From positions 1-64,000 of the forward strand of contig NZ_NDYF01000009.1 of the NCBI RefSeq assembly GCF_002243175.1: DNA of 64,000 bases, read 5' to 3'. Within the stretch, counting starts at the first letter, position 1. Each line of letters begins with the position of its first letter. The translations under genes and the position numbers were made by a program. Below, in pieces: positions 7,693-16,860 of the stretch. The stretch comes from Finegoldia magna_J (GTDB lineage Bacteria > Bacillota > Clostridia > Tissierellales > Peptoniphilaceae). The notes under the pieces were generated by a model. The model did no database searches and had not been told where the DNA came from. It saw nothing but the letters and a program-made list of their open reading frames with translations.

Positions 7693-7699
7693 GTGAATT

Positions 7700-9025
7700 A
7701 TGGAAAAAATATTAGTATTTGGATTAGCCAGAACAGGAATATCAGCTCTAAAAACATTAAAATTAAAAGAATATGATTTGGGAGCTATCGATGATAATAT
7801 TGACGAAGAAAAAACAAAAATATTAAAGGAATTAGACGTTCAAATAGAATCAATCGATACTATTGATAAATACGATATTATTTTAAAAAGTCCTGGCATT
7901 AGAATGGATAATCCAGTGATATTGAAGGCTAATGAATTAAGTATCGAAGTTGTGAGTGATTTGGAATTGGCGCAAAGAATTTTTGATGATATTAAAATTG
8001 TTGCTATTACTGGCACGAATGGGAAAACAACTACAACTTCGTTGATGACTAAAATGTTGAATGATTCAGGAAGAAAAGCTATTTCAATAGGAAATATTGG
8101 AGTAGGAATGTTATGGGAAATCTACAACAGCGACAAGGACACATATTTTGTTATTGAATGTTCAAGCTTCCAACTAGAAAGCACGAAAAACTTTAAACCA
8201 CAATATTCTTGCATAATCAATATAACTCCAGATCATATTGATTGGCACGGAAGTATGCAAAATTATGTAAACGCTAAAAAAAATGTATTAAAAAATCAAG
8301 ACGATAATTGTTATACTGTACTTAATGTTGATGATGAATACTACGAAGAATGCAAAAAATTTACAAAATCAAACGTATATGATGTATCGACTTCAACCGA
8401 TGTTAAAAAAGGTTCATTCATAAAAGGCGATTCAATATATTTTTCTGATTCAGATTGTAATAAAATAATTGATTTAAAAGATGTTAAATTAATAGGCTAT
8501 CATAATTATCAAAATGTTCTATTCTGTGTTACTTTAGCAAAGTTGATAGGTATTAATGATGATAGTATCAGACAAACTTTAATGACTTTTTCTGGTGTAG
8601 AACATAGACTAGAATTTGTAAGGGAAATGTCTGGAGTAAAATACTACAACGATTCTAAGGGAACTAATGTAGATGCTAGTGTTAAAGCAATAGAATCTTT
8701 TGATAAGAATGTTATTATATTAGCTGGTGGATACGACAAAAAAGTAAGCTTGGATAATTTTTTCATAGCTGGTAAGAACAAATTTAAAGCGTTGATTTTA
8801 ATGGGTCAAACTAGAGATTTGTTTGAGAAAAAAGCAAGAGAATATGGATTTGAAAATATATTTTTGGTAGATGATATGAAACAAGCTGTTAATCGAGCTA
8901 ATAAAATAGCCGAAAGTGGTGACGTGGTGCTACTTTCTCCTGCTAGTGCAAGTTGGGGAATGTACAATAACTATGAAGAAAGAGGAAACGAATTTAAAGA
9001 ATTAGTTAATAATTTGCGAGGATAG
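7700..9025 (+). CDS. murD: UDP-N-acetylmuramoylalanine--D-glutamate ligase MurD
   Basis: 441 residues. A Rossmann-like N-terminal domain is followed by the ATP-binding TGTNGKTT (104-111), the central ligase motif NITPDHIDWHGS and the C-terminal HRLEFV and YNDSKGTN segments of Mur ligases. It adds D-Glu to UDP-MurNAc-Ala in the cytoplasm. The 19 nt around its start (7687-7705) are identical to those at the rsmH start (3038-3056). The other Mur ligases murC, murE and murF are absent from this cluster. Confidence 0.95.
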   Translation: MEKILVFGLARTGISALKTLKLKEYDLGAIDDNIDEEKTKILKELDVQIESIDTIDKYDIILKSPGIRMDNPVILKANELSIEVVSDLELAQRIFDDIKIVAITGTNGKTTTTSLMTKMLNDSGRKAISIGNIGVGMLWEIYNSDKDTYFVIECSSFQLESTKNFKPQYSCIINITPDHIDWHGSMQNYVNAKKNVLKNQDDNCYTVLNVDDEYYEECKKFTKSNVYDVSTSTDVKKGSFIKGDSIYFSDSDCNKIIDLKDVKLIGYHNYQNVLFCVTLAKLIGINDDSIRQTLMTFSGVEHRLEFVREMSGVKYYNDSKGTNVDASVKAIESFDKNVIILAGGYDKKVSLDNFFIAGKNKFKALILMGQTRDLFEKKAREYGFENIFLVDDMKQAVNRANKIAESGDVVLLSPASASWGMYNNYEERGNEFKELVNNLRG

Positions 9026-9029
9026 AAGC

Positions 9030-10139
9030 ATGAAACTTTCAAAAGATGGGAAAGGTATCTTGTATATAACAATTTTCCTGACGATTTTTGGAATAATTAT
9101 GGTACTAAGCTCAAGTTGGCCAACCGCAGTTAGTGAGCATAGAGCTTGGTATTATTATGGCCTAAGACAGGGGATTTTTGCTTTGCTTGGTTTTATTTTC
9201 ATGAAATTTACAAGTGTATTTAATAACGAAAATTACAAAAAAAATGCATTATGGATATTTATTTTTGCAATATTATTGTGTATGTTGGTCTTCACACCGT
9301 TGGGAAAAGAAATAAATTACGCAAAACGTTGGATCAAGATTAAATCGTTTAGCTTTATGCCATCGGATATTCTTAAATTTGCATCGATTAACTTAGCAGC
9401 GGCTATTGTATCGCAAAACATCAATAAAATAAAAACCTTCAAAGAAGGATTTTTAAGAATGATTATATTAGTTGCGATATCGGGAGGAGTTGTTTTTATG
9501 CAACCTGATTTATCAACTGCAATAGTAATCATAGGAAGTGTATTTTGCGTATTCATGGTTAGCGGTTTAAATATTAGATATATTGTGTCTACTTTTATAA
9601 CTGCTCTTGTTTTTGGATACGTAGCGATATTTAAAGTAAAAATAGGATACAGTAGAATTGACAGGATTATAGCTTTTATTGATCCGTTGGGAAATTTAGA
9701 AGATCAGGGATGGCAATTATCCCAATCGTTAGCTGCTGTATCTAACGGTAGTTTTCTGGGCAGCGGATTGGGCATGAGTAAACAGAAATTTTTGTATTTG
9801 TCACAAGCACACAACGATTTTATCTTTGCGATTATTTGTGAAGAATTTGGATTTTTGGGAGCTTTGATTTTAATTATTGCTTACTTTGCATTCCTAGTTT
9901 TTGGAATTAGAATTGCGATGAAAACAAAACAAATTTATTCAAGATTATTGGTTTCTGGAATACTTTTCGTAATAGGAATACAAGCTTATGTTAATATGAC
10001 AGTGGTTACAGGATTAATTCCTCCAACAGGATTGACGTTACCGTTTATATCTTACGGTGGAACATCGTTGATGATTATGTTGGCATTAGTAGGAATAATT
10101 TTAAATGTAGACAGAAACAATGAAGAGGAGAGACAATGA
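9030..10139 (+). CDS. ftsW: Septal peptidoglycan polymerase FtsW (SEDS family)
   Basis: 369 residues with about ten membrane helices. SEDS hallmarks are ESW-region-like WPTAVSEHRAWYYYGLRQ near the N-terminus, a K-RWIKI motif near 95-100 and PTGLTLPFISYGGTS near the C-terminus. It polymerises lipid II into glycan strands together with FtsI. Four nucleotides separate it from murD and its end overlaps murG by 4 nt, so expression is coupled. Placement in the dcw cluster favours FtsW over RodA. Confidence 0.93.
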   Translation: MKLSKDGKGILYITIFLTIFGIIMVLSSSWPTAVSEHRAWYYYGLRQGIFALLGFIFMKFTSVFNNENYKKNALWIFIFAILLCMLVFTPLGKEINYAKRWIKIKSFSFMPSDILKFASINLAAAIVSQNINKIKTFKEGFLRMIILVAISGGVVFMQPDLSTAIVIIGSVFCVFMVSGLNIRYIVSTFITALVFGYVAIFKVKIGYSRIDRIIAFIDPLGNLEDQGWQLSQSLAAVSNGSFLGSGLGMSKQKFLYLSQAHNDFIFAIICEEFGFLGALILIIAYFAFLVFGIRIAMKTKQIYSRLLVSGILFVIGIQAYVNMTVVTGLIPPTGLTLPFISYGGTSLMIMLALVGIILNVDRNNEEERQ

Positions 10140-11248
10140 ATATAATAGTATCTGGCGGCGGAACTGGTGGACATATATATCCAGCCATTTCATTAATTGA
10201 AGAATTAAAAAAAAGAGATGAAAACAATAAAATACTTTATGTAGGAACTGAAAAAGGATTAGAAAGTAGCATTGTTCCAAAATTGGGAATAGATTTTAAA
10301 ACTATACATGTTAGAGGAATTCCTAGAAAAATCAATGCGAATTCATTTAAAGCTTTAAAAGAGTTATTTAAAGGATTAAAAGAAGCAAATAAAATACTTA
10401 AAGAATTCAAACCAGATCTTGTTATTGGAACTGGTGGATATGTGAGTGGTCCAATTTTATATAAAGCTACTAAAACTAAAGCAAAGGTAGCTTTTCACGA
10501 ACAAAATAGCTTCCCTGGAGTAACTAATAGGATACTATCAAGATATGTAGACAGATATTTTGTAACATTTGAAGAATCTGTTAAATACTTTAAAAATCAA
10601 GAAAAAGCAGTGGTAACGGGCAATCCAATCAGAAATAGATTTACTGATATTGAAAAAAATAAAGACGCAGCAATTGAACAATACAAAATATCGGATAATA
10701 AAAAAGTTGTATTCATATTTGGCGGATCAAATGGTTCTGAAATATTAAACAAAGCAACACTTGATATGGTTGATAAAATATCTAATCAAGATGTATTTGA
10801 GGTAATTTTAGCCACAGGTAAATTAAATTACGATGAGTTTATACAAAAATCAGGAAATGACATTAGAAATTTACACATCTATCCATATATAGATGACATA
10901 GATAAAGCTTATTCTGTGTCTGATTTGATCGTTACAAGTAGTGGGGCTATAACACTAGCTGAATTATCATTCTTGGGAAAAGCGTCAATACTTGTTCCAA
11001 AAGCATATACAACAGAAAATCATCAAGAACACAACGCAAGAGCATTTGAAAAAATAGGAGCAAGTAAGGTTATATTGGAAAAAGACGTGAATGCTAATAC
11101 CCTATTTGACCAAATAAATGAAATACTAAGTGATGATAAATTGTTAGAAGAACTATCAGAAAACTCGAAGAAAATGTCTTATCCAACTGCTTGTAAAGAT
11201 ATTGTAGATGAACTTTACAGATTGGTAGAACAAGATGAGAAAGCATAG
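10136..11248 (+). CDS. murG: Lipid II synthase MurG (GlcNAc transferase)
   Basis: 370 residues, a GT-B glycosyltransferase. The N-terminal GGGTGGHIYPA loop binds phosphates and lipid I; HEQNSFPGVTNR and the UDP-GlcNAc site SSGAITLAELSFLGKAS near 260 are typical. It adds GlcNAc to lipid I on the cytoplasmic membrane face. It overlaps ftsW by 4 nt and divIB by 14 nt. Confidence 0.97.
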   Translation: MNIIVSGGGTGGHIYPAISLIEELKKRDENNKILYVGTEKGLESSIVPKLGIDFKTIHVRGIPRKINANSFKALKELFKGLKEANKILKEFKPDLVIGTGGYVSGPILYKATKTKAKVAFHEQNSFPGVTNRILSRYVDRYFVTFEESVKYFKNQEKAVVTGNPIRNRFTDIEKNKDAAIEQYKISDNKKVVFIFGGSNGSEILNKATLDMVDKISNQDVFEVILATGKLNYDEFIQKSGNDIRNLHIYPYIDDIDKAYSVSDLIVTSSGAITLAELSFLGKASILVPKAYTTENHQEHNARAFEKIGASKVILEKDVNANTLFDQINEILSDDKLLEELSENSKKMSYPTACKDIVDELYRLVEQDEKA

Positions 11249-11957
11249 AGTAGTAATTATTGTAGCAATATCGCTATTGATTGGACTCATAGCGTATTTA
11301 TGTGCTACACTTGACTATTTTTCAATAAAAAAAATCACAGTTAAAAACAATAAAATAGTAAAAATATCTGAAATACAAAATTATGCTAATTACTCATTAG
11401 GAGAAAATATTTTTAGATTTAATAAGAAAAAATTACAGGAAAAGATTAATAAAGATATTTATATTAGAAATGCAAATATCAAGAAGATTTATCCAAATAC
11501 TATTGAAATAACAGTGGAAGAGGCAAATGATATTTGTTATTTTGAAGTTGGAAAAGATAAAATTTTCGTAGATTCAGATTTTAAAATTGCAAAGAACAAG
11601 GATAGAATAGACTATTCAAAAATTGTTAAAGTTGTTGGAGCTAATGAAAATCTGTTAAAAATTAGTAATTTAAAGTCAGACGAAAAATTTTATGAGTTTT
11701 TGTATAATCTTTATTCACACAAAATTTTAGAACAATTAACTGAAATTAACGTCGTAAATTCAAACGATGTAACCATGGTTACAAAAAACGAAATAAAAGT
11801 GTTTTTTGGAGATTTAAATGACTCAGAGAAGAAATCAAATAATATTTCGAAGATTTTAAAAGAAATTAGTACTAAAAGTATAAACACAAAAATGCTAGAT
11901 ACTAAAGATCCTCAAAAACCATTTTTGATAAAAGAAAATCCAGAACAAACTGAGTAA
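11235..11957 (+). CDS. divIB: Cell division protein DivIB/FtsQ
   Basis: 240 residues: short basic cytoplasmic end, one membrane helix (about 5-25) and an extracellular POTRA domain (about 30-100; FSIKKITVKNN and the YIRNANIKKIYPNTIEI segment), then a beta domain with a charged tail. It belongs to the FtsL-DivIB-FtsI divisome subcomplex. It starts inside murG. It is the last gene before the long gap preceding ftsZ, and no clear rho-independent terminator follows its stop. Confidence 0.88.
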   Translation: MRKHRVVIIVAISLLIGLIAYLCATLDYFSIKKITVKNNKIVKISEIQNYANYSLGENIFRFNKKKLQEKINKDIYIRNANIKKIYPNTIEITVEEANDICYFEVGKDKIFVDSDFKIAKNKDRIDYSKIVKVVGANENLLKISNLKSDEKFYEFLYNLYSHKILEQLTEINVVNSNDVTMVTKNEIKVFFGDLNDSEKKSNNISKILKEISTKSINTKMLDTKDPQKPFLIKENPEQTE

Positions 11958-12289
11958 TTACAGTTTTGGAGCTTGCTTAGTAAAAAAGATTCTATAAGAT
12001 GCATAAAAAATATGGTGTATTTATAATACATTGGTGTATTATCAGTTTTATGATTTAAAAATTACATCACACTCAAAGAAAAAGCAATAAACTGTAAAAA
12101 TGTTATAGATACAAAGAAAAATCGCTAAATGTAGCCGGAAACAAATAAATATAACGAAAATTATACTACAAGTACAATACAGATAAGAAGTGAAGAAACG
12201 CTAAATGTCATTAAAAATATTGTTGAACTTGTAGTATAATTAAGTTAAAGAGATTAAAAGGAATTTTAATTACAAATTAGGAGGATGTT
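11958..12289 (+). promoter_or_regulatory. Structured 332-nt leader/promoter region of ftsZ
   Basis: No gene is seen. The region holds three alternating half-sites TGTATT (12016-12021), AATACA (12025-12030) and TGTATT (12035-12040) able to form either of two exclusive hairpins. It also has a perfect 15-bp inverted repeat (12159-12173 with 12227-12241) and a CGCTAAATGT direct repeat (12123-12132 and 12199-12208). TATAAT boxes occur at 12022-12027 and 12235-12240, both with weak -35 regions. AGGAGG precedes the ftsZ start. It probably contains the ftsZ promoter(s) and may be a regulatory leader. Confidence 0.6.
12159..12241. repeat. 15-bp perfect inverted repeat upstream of ftsZ
   Basis: AATTATACTACAAGT at 12159-12173 is exactly complementary to ACTTGTAGTATAATT at 12227-12241, with a 53-nt spacer. 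The right arm contains a TATAAT that could be the ftsZ -10 box; the left arm carries the same hexamer on the opposite strand. Confidence 0.85.
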
Positions 12290-13372
12290 ATGACTTTTGA
12301 TATGGAACTAGAAGATAATGATTTAGCCAAAATCAAAGTAATTGGTGTTGGCGGCGGCGGAAATAACGCCGTAAAGAGAATGAAAGAAGAAGGTTTGCAA
12401 GGTGTAGAATTTGTTGCAGTTAATACAGACAAACAAATTTTAAATAATTTAGATATTAATACTAAATTGCAAATTGGAAGCAAGATTACAAAGGGTTTGG
12501 GAGCCGGAGCTAATCCTGCAGTTGGTATGAAAGCTGCTGAAGAAAGTAGAAACGAAATCGAAGAAGCACTTGACAAAACAGACATGGTATTTGTAACTGC
12601 TGGTATGGGTGGTGGAACTGGTACTGGTGCTGCACCAATAGTTGCACAAATCGCAAAAGAAAAAGGAATACTTACAGTTGGTGTTGTAACAAAACCATTT
12701 ACATTCGAAGGAAGAAAAAGACAAATGCAAGCTGAACAAGGTGTTGAAGCTTTGAAGGGAAAAGTTGATACTTTGGTAATTATTCCTAACGATAAATTGT
12801 TACAAATTTCAGACAAGAGAACTACAATGTCTGAAGCTTTCATGATGGCTGACGAAGTTCTTATGGACGGTATTCAAGGCATCTCCGATTTAATCGCTGT
12901 ACCTAACTTAATCAACTTAGACTTTGCTGATGTTAGATCAATTATGTTAAACCAAGGTATTGCTCATATGGGTATTGGTAAAGCAAACGGAGATAATAGA
13001 GCAATGGAAGCTGCTAAACTTGCAGTTAAATCTCCTTTATTAGAAACTTCAATTGGTGGAGCAAAAGCTGTGTTAATTAACGTTACTGGAAAAGAATTAG
13101 GATTATTCGAAGTTAATGAGGCTGCAGAATTAATTAGAGAAGAAGTAGATCCAGATGCTAATATTATATTTGGTGCTGGTATCGATGATTCACTAGGAGA
13201 TGACATCAAGATTACTGTTATTGCAACAGGATTTGATTCTGACAATCCAATGGCTAACAAATTAAAATCAAACAAAAAAACTGATTCAGTTTCTCAAAAA
13301 TCAGAAGAAACTTCTGAAAAAGATCACGACGATATAGAAATACCTTCATTCTTGAAGAGAAGAGGATTCTAA
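12290..13372 (+). CDS. ftsZ: Cell division GTPase FtsZ
   Basis: 360 residues. The tubulin signature GGGTGTGAAP near 105, the N-terminal GVGGGGNNAVKRM nucleotide contact, the T7 loop NLDFADVRSIM near 205 and the C-terminal conserved peptide IEIPSFLKRRGF are all present. A linker of about 25 residues joins the core to the tail, which would bind SepF (encoded at 30.9 kb) or FtsA; no ftsA is in this window. It shares one base with nrdR and is preceded by the long structured gap. Confidence 0.98.
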   Translation: MTFDMELEDNDLAKIKVIGVGGGGNNAVKRMKEEGLQGVEFVAVNTDKQILNNLDINTKLQIGSKITKGLGAGANPAVGMKAAEESRNEIEEALDKTDMVFVTAGMGGGTGTGAAPIVAQIAKEKGILTVGVVTKPFTFEGRKRQMQAEQGVEALKGKVDTLVIIPNDKLLQISDKRTTMSEAFMMADEVLMDGIQGISDLIAVPNLINLDFADVRSIMLNQGIAHMGIGKANGDNRAMEAAKLAVKSPLLETSIGGAKAVLINVTGKELGLFEVNEAAELIREEVDPDANIIFGAGIDDSLGDDIKITVIATGFDSDNPMANKLKSNKKTDSVSQKSEETSEKDHDDIEIPSFLKRRGF

Positions 13373-13824
13373 TGAAATGTCCGTTCTGTAATGCATCTGA
13401 TACAAAAGTTGTAGATACTAGAGCATCGGAAGATGATAAGATAGTTAGACGAAGGAGAGAATGTATTTCTTGTCACAAAAGATTTACCACTTATGAAAGA
13501 TATGATTTTAATAACCTTACAGTGGTAAAAAAAGATAAAAACAGAGAAGCTTTTGATAGGGATAAAGTGTATCGTGGAATGAAAAAGTCTTGTGAAAAAA
13601 GACCTGTTCCAGATTCAGTGTTGCTTGAGGCTACTAAAGAGATAGAAGTTGAATTAACACATAGCAATAAAAGGGAGGTAGATTCATCTGAGATAGGTGA
13701 ATTAATAATGAAAAAGCTTAAGAAGATTGACAAGGTGGCATATATTCGTTTTGCTTCTGTGTATAGAGAATTTACAGATGTTAAATCTTTTAACGAGGAA
13801 ATATCAAAATTAGATAATGAATAA
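13372..13824 (+). CDS. nrdR: Transcriptional repressor NrdR
   Basis: 150 residues. The N-terminal zinc ribbon has CPFC (residues 3-6) and CISC (33-36) with the intervening DTRASEDDKIVRRRRE, followed by an ATP-cone domain (about 49-139). NrdR senses dATP/ATP and represses ribonucleotide reductase genes; none is in this window. Its start overlaps the ftsZ stop by one base, so division and dNTP control genes share a transcript. Confidence 0.97.
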   Translation: MKCPFCNASDTKVVDTRASEDDKIVRRRRECISCHKRFTTYERYDFNNLTVVKKDKNREAFDRDKVYRGMKKSCEKRPVPDSVLLEATKEIEVELTHSNKREVDSSEIGELIMKKLKKIDKVAYIRFASVYREFTDVKSFNEEISKLDNE

Positions 13825-13858
13825 GGTCGGGTAATTATCCGGCCTTTAATTTTTATTT
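13823..13858 (+). terminator. Terminator after ftsZ-nrdR
   Basis: AAGGTCGG (13823-13830) pairs with CCGGCCTT (13839-13846, one T-G pair) and is followed by a T-rich tail. It overlaps the nrdR stop codon. Confidence 0.85.
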
Positions 13859-13917
13859 AACGATATTTAGTTTTTGTGGTAAGATATAAATAAAATAAAT
13901 GTTAAAGGGGAAATATT

Positions 13918-15213
13918 TTGGATTTATTTGAATATAATTTACAATTACAAAAAGAAAATAGTTCGCCGTTAGCAAATAGACTCAGACCTAAAAGTTTGGA
14001 TAAGTATTTTGGTCAATCCCATGTGGTTGGTGAAGGAAAGCTTTTGAATAGGTTGATAAAGGCTGATAAAATTCCTTCCATGATTTTTTATGGTCCTCCT
14101 GGAACTGGAAAAACAACATTGGCAGAAATAATCTCAAATCAAACTAATTCATTGTTCGAAAGATTATCTGCTATTTCTAGTGGAGTTAAAGATATTAGGG
14201 AAGTCATCTCAACTGCAAAAAATAATTTGAGCATGTATAACAAAAAGACTGTTTTGTTTATAGACGAAATTCACAGATTTAATAAATCACAGCAAGACGC
14301 ACTTTTAGGATATGTTGAAGATGGAACAATTACTTTGATAGGTGCCACTACAGAAAATCCATTCTTTGAAGTTAACAAGGCTCTTTTATCTAGATGTCAA
14401 ATTATTGAGTTAAAACCGTTGACTGATACAGATATTAGAAATATCATAGAAAATGCTCTTACAGAAGATAAAAAGATAAGAGAAATGAACATTCAAATTG
14501 ATGAAAAAGCTATTGATGTTCTTGTCAATTCTGCAAATGGAGATGCAAGAAGTGCCTTGAATGCTTTGGAAATTGCAGTCGAAAGTACAGACCAAGTTAA
14601 TGGATGTTTGATCATAGATGAAGATGTGATTAAAAATTCAGTATTTAAACCTGTGTTAAAATATGACAAAGAAGAAGATCACTATAATGTAATATCGGCA
14701 TTCATTAAATCTATGAGAGGTTCTGATATTGACGCAGCTTTGTATTACTTAGCAAGAATGATTGAAAGCGGAGAAGATCCCAAATTCATCGCTAGAAGAA
14801 TGGTGATTTTCGCATCAGAAGATATTGGTTTGGCAAATCCTGAAGCTTTAACTGTAGCCATTAATGTGTTCAACGCAGTTAATTTAATAGGATTACCAGA
14901 ATGTAGGATAAATTTATCGAATGGTGTAATATATCTTGCATCTAGTGAGAAATCTAATACGTCTTATGTCGCAATTGACAAGGCTTTGGAAGATATTCGA
15001 CAAAACAAGATTTACGATGTTCCTAGTCATCTAAAAGACGCACACTATAGTGGGGCAAAATCATTGGACAGAGGAATTGGATACAAATATCCACATAACG
15101 ATGATTCATATCAACAATATTTACCAGACGAATTGAAAAATCAAAAATATTACGATCCAAAAGATATTGGATATGAAAGCAAAATATATAAAAAAACGAG
15201 GAGTAAAGAATGA
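13918..15213 (+). CDS. rarA: Replication-associated AAA+ ATPase RarA (MgsA)
   Basis: 431 residues starting at TTG, 7 nt after AAAGGGG. An AAA+ core has Walker A GPPGTGKT (59-66), Walker B FIDEIHRFNKSQQD (near 113) and sensor 1 GATTENP. The C-terminal tetramerisation part with DAHYSGAK is typical of RarA/WRNIP1. It acts at stalled replication forks. Its stop overlaps the asnS start by 4 nt. Confidence 0.95.
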   Translation: MDLFEYNLQLQKENSSPLANRLRPKSLDKYFGQSHVVGEGKLLNRLIKADKIPSMIFYGPPGTGKTTLAEIISNQTNSLFERLSAISSGVKDIREVISTAKNNLSMYNKKTVLFIDEIHRFNKSQQDALLGYVEDGTITLIGATTENPFFEVNKALLSRCQIIELKPLTDTDIRNIIENALTEDKKIREMNIQIDEKAIDVLVNSANGDARSALNALEIAVESTDQVNGCLIIDEDVIKNSVFKPVLKYDKEEDHYNVISAFIKSMRGSDIDAALYYLARMIESGEDPKFIARRMVIFASEDIGLANPEALTVAINVFNAVNLIGLPECRINLSNGVIYLASSEKSNTSYVAIDKALEDIRQNKIYDVPSHLKDAHYSGAKSLDRGIGYKYPHNDDSYQQYLPDELKNQKYYDPKDIGYESKIYKKTRSKE

Positions 15214-16595
15214 TATTAATTAGAGATTTGATTAAAGATTACGAAAAGTATTCTGACAAAGAAGTTGAAGTTGGAGGTTGGATTAAAAACTCAAGATTCA
15301 GTAAGAATGTTGGTTTTATTGAACTAAACGACGGAACTTTTTTCAATCCAGTTCAAATAGTAGTAGGAAAAGATAATGAAGATTTTGAAAAAAGTGAAAA
15401 ACTAAAATTAAGTTCAGCAATTATTGTCGTAGGTAAATTAGTTTTGACTCCAAATTCTAAACAACCATTTGAAATTCAAGCATCAAAAATTATAGTAGAA
15501 GGGGAATCTACAGATGATTATCCACTACAAAAGAAAAGACACACTTTTGAATTTTTGAGAACAATATTACATTTAAGACCAAGAACAAATACATTTAATG
15601 CTGTATTTAGAGTTAGAAGTAGATTGGCGTTTGCTATTCATAAATTCTTTAATGAAAGAGGATTTGTATATGTTCATACTCCAATAATAACAGGCAGTGA
15701 TGCTGAAGGTGCTGGAGAAATGTTCAGAGTTACAACATTAGATTTAGATAATATTCCAAAAGATGACGATGGAAATGTTGATTTTTCACAAGATTTCTTC
15801 TCAAAATCTACTAACTTAACAGTAAGTGGTCAATTACAAGCAGAAGCTTATGCATTAGCATTTAGAAATGTGTATACATTTGGACCAACTTTCAGAAGTG
15901 AACACTCTAATACTCCTAGACATGCTGCAGAATTCTGGATGATGGAACCTGAAATATGTTTTGCTGACTTGGATGATGTATGTAATTTGGCTGAAGATAT
16001 GGTTAGATATATCATAAAAGATGTTATGGAAAATTGTGAAGAAGAAATAAAATTCTTCAACAGTTTTGTAGACAAGAACTTAATTGAAAGATTGACAAAA
16101 GTTGCAAACAAATCATTCAAAAAATTAACTTACACTGAAGCTGTTGAAATTCTACAAAAATCAGGAGAAAAATTCGAATATCCTGTTGAATGGGGAATGG
16201 ATTTACAAACAGAACACGAAAAGTATTTGAGCGAAAAAGTTGTAGATGGTCCAGTATTCGTTACTGATTATCCAAAAGAAATCAAGGCGTTCTACATGAG
16301 ACTTAACGACGACAACAAAACAGTTGCAGCAACAGACCTTTTAGTTCCAGGAATTGGTGAATTAATTGGTGGAAGCCAAAGGGAAGAAAGATACGAATTG
16401 TTAGATAAGAAAATGGATGAATTAGGATTCAACAAAGAAGAATACAAATGGTATCTTGATTTAAGAAAATACGGCGGAGTAAAACACGGTGGATTTGGAT
16501 TAGGTTTCGAAAGAATGGTAATGTATATGACAGGAATGTCAAACATAAGAGATGTCATTCCATTCCCAAGAACTGTTGGACATTGTGAATACTAA
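15210..16595 (+). CDS. asnS: Asparaginyl-tRNA synthetase
   Basis: 461 residues. An N-terminal OB-fold anticodon domain (VEVGGWIKNSR, FIELNDGTFF) precedes a class II catalytic core. Motif 2 lies around FRSEHSNTPRHAAEFWMMEPE (written FRSEHSN then HAAEFWMMEPE) and motif 3 is GFGLGFERMVMYMTG. These separate AsnS from AspRS. It charges tRNA-Asn with Asn directly. The gene overlaps rarA by 4 nt. Confidence 0.95.
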   Translation: MILIRDLIKDYEKYSDKEVEVGGWIKNSRFSKNVGFIELNDGTFFNPVQIVVGKDNEDFEKSEKLKLSSAIIVVGKLVLTPNSKQPFEIQASKIIVEGESTDDYPLQKKRHTFEFLRTILHLRPRTNTFNAVFRVRSRLAFAIHKFFNERGFVYVHTPIITGSDAEGAGEMFRVTTLDLDNIPKDDDGNVDFSQDFFSKSTNLTVSGQLQAEAYALAFRNVYTFGPTFRSEHSNTPRHAAEFWMMEPEICFADLDDVCNLAEDMVRYIIKDVMENCEEEIKFFNSFVDKNLIERLTKVANKSFKKLTYTEAVEILQKSGEKFEYPVEWGMDLQTEHEKYLSEKVVDGPVFVTDYPKEIKAFYMRLNDDNKTVAATDLLVPGIGELIGGSQREERYELLDKKMDELGFNKEEYKWYLDLRKYGGVKHGGFGLGFERMVMYMTGMSNIRDVIPFPRTVGHCEY

Positions 16596-16639
16596 TATTG
16601 AATTTAATTCTATGATGTGATATCATAGTAATAAGTTTT

Positions 16640-16645
16640 TATAAT
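16640..16645 (+). promoter_or_regulatory. Likely -10 box of leuS
   Basis: TATAAT at 16640-16645 sits just upstream of T-box stem I; transcription would start near 16652. The -35 is unclear. A small hairpin (CTATGAT/ATCATAG, 16610-16628) between asnS and this box may help end the asnS transcript. Confidence 0.5.
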
Positions 16646-16651
16646 AATATT

Positions 16652-16846
16652 TGAATAAAAGTAGTAAATAATTAAAAATTTTCAGAGAATTGATGGTTGG
16701 TGCGAATCAATATTTGAGATTATTGAACTTGTTTATTAATAGAATATTCGTATATCTGCGTTAAAGATTTGAGTGGGATTAACCAATAAGAGTGGTACCG
16801 CGGAATTTTATTTCGTCTCTTCTATGTAAGAGGCGAATTTTTTATT
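16652..16846 (+). promoter_or_regulatory. Leucine T-box riboswitch upstream of leuS
   Basis: Stem I: AATAAA (16654-16659) pairs with TTTATT (16732-16737) and AATAAT (16667-16672) with ATTATT (16719-16724). Between them is the specifier loop GAACTTG (16725-16731) facing AGTAGTA. The specifier is CTT (16728-16730), a leucine codon, followed by the usual purine. The apical GGTTGGTGCGAATC motif is present. The T-box core AGTGGTACCGCGG (16791-16803) and the terminator TTCGTCTCTT/AAGAGGCGAA (16812-16837) plus T-run follow. Uncharged tRNA-Leu should stabilise the antiterminator and switch leuS on. Confidence 0.93.
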
Positions 16847-16860
16847 ATTTGGAGGTAAAA

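Noticed and set aside
12277..12843. 188-codon open frame antisense to ftsZ
   Set aside because: It mirrors the third-base bias of ftsZ, has no ribosome site, and its translation is low-complexity.
16792..16860. N-terminal extension of leuS to a GTG at 16792
   Set aside because: It translates through the T-box core and terminator; ATG 16861 has a proper ribosome site and matches LeuS N-termini.
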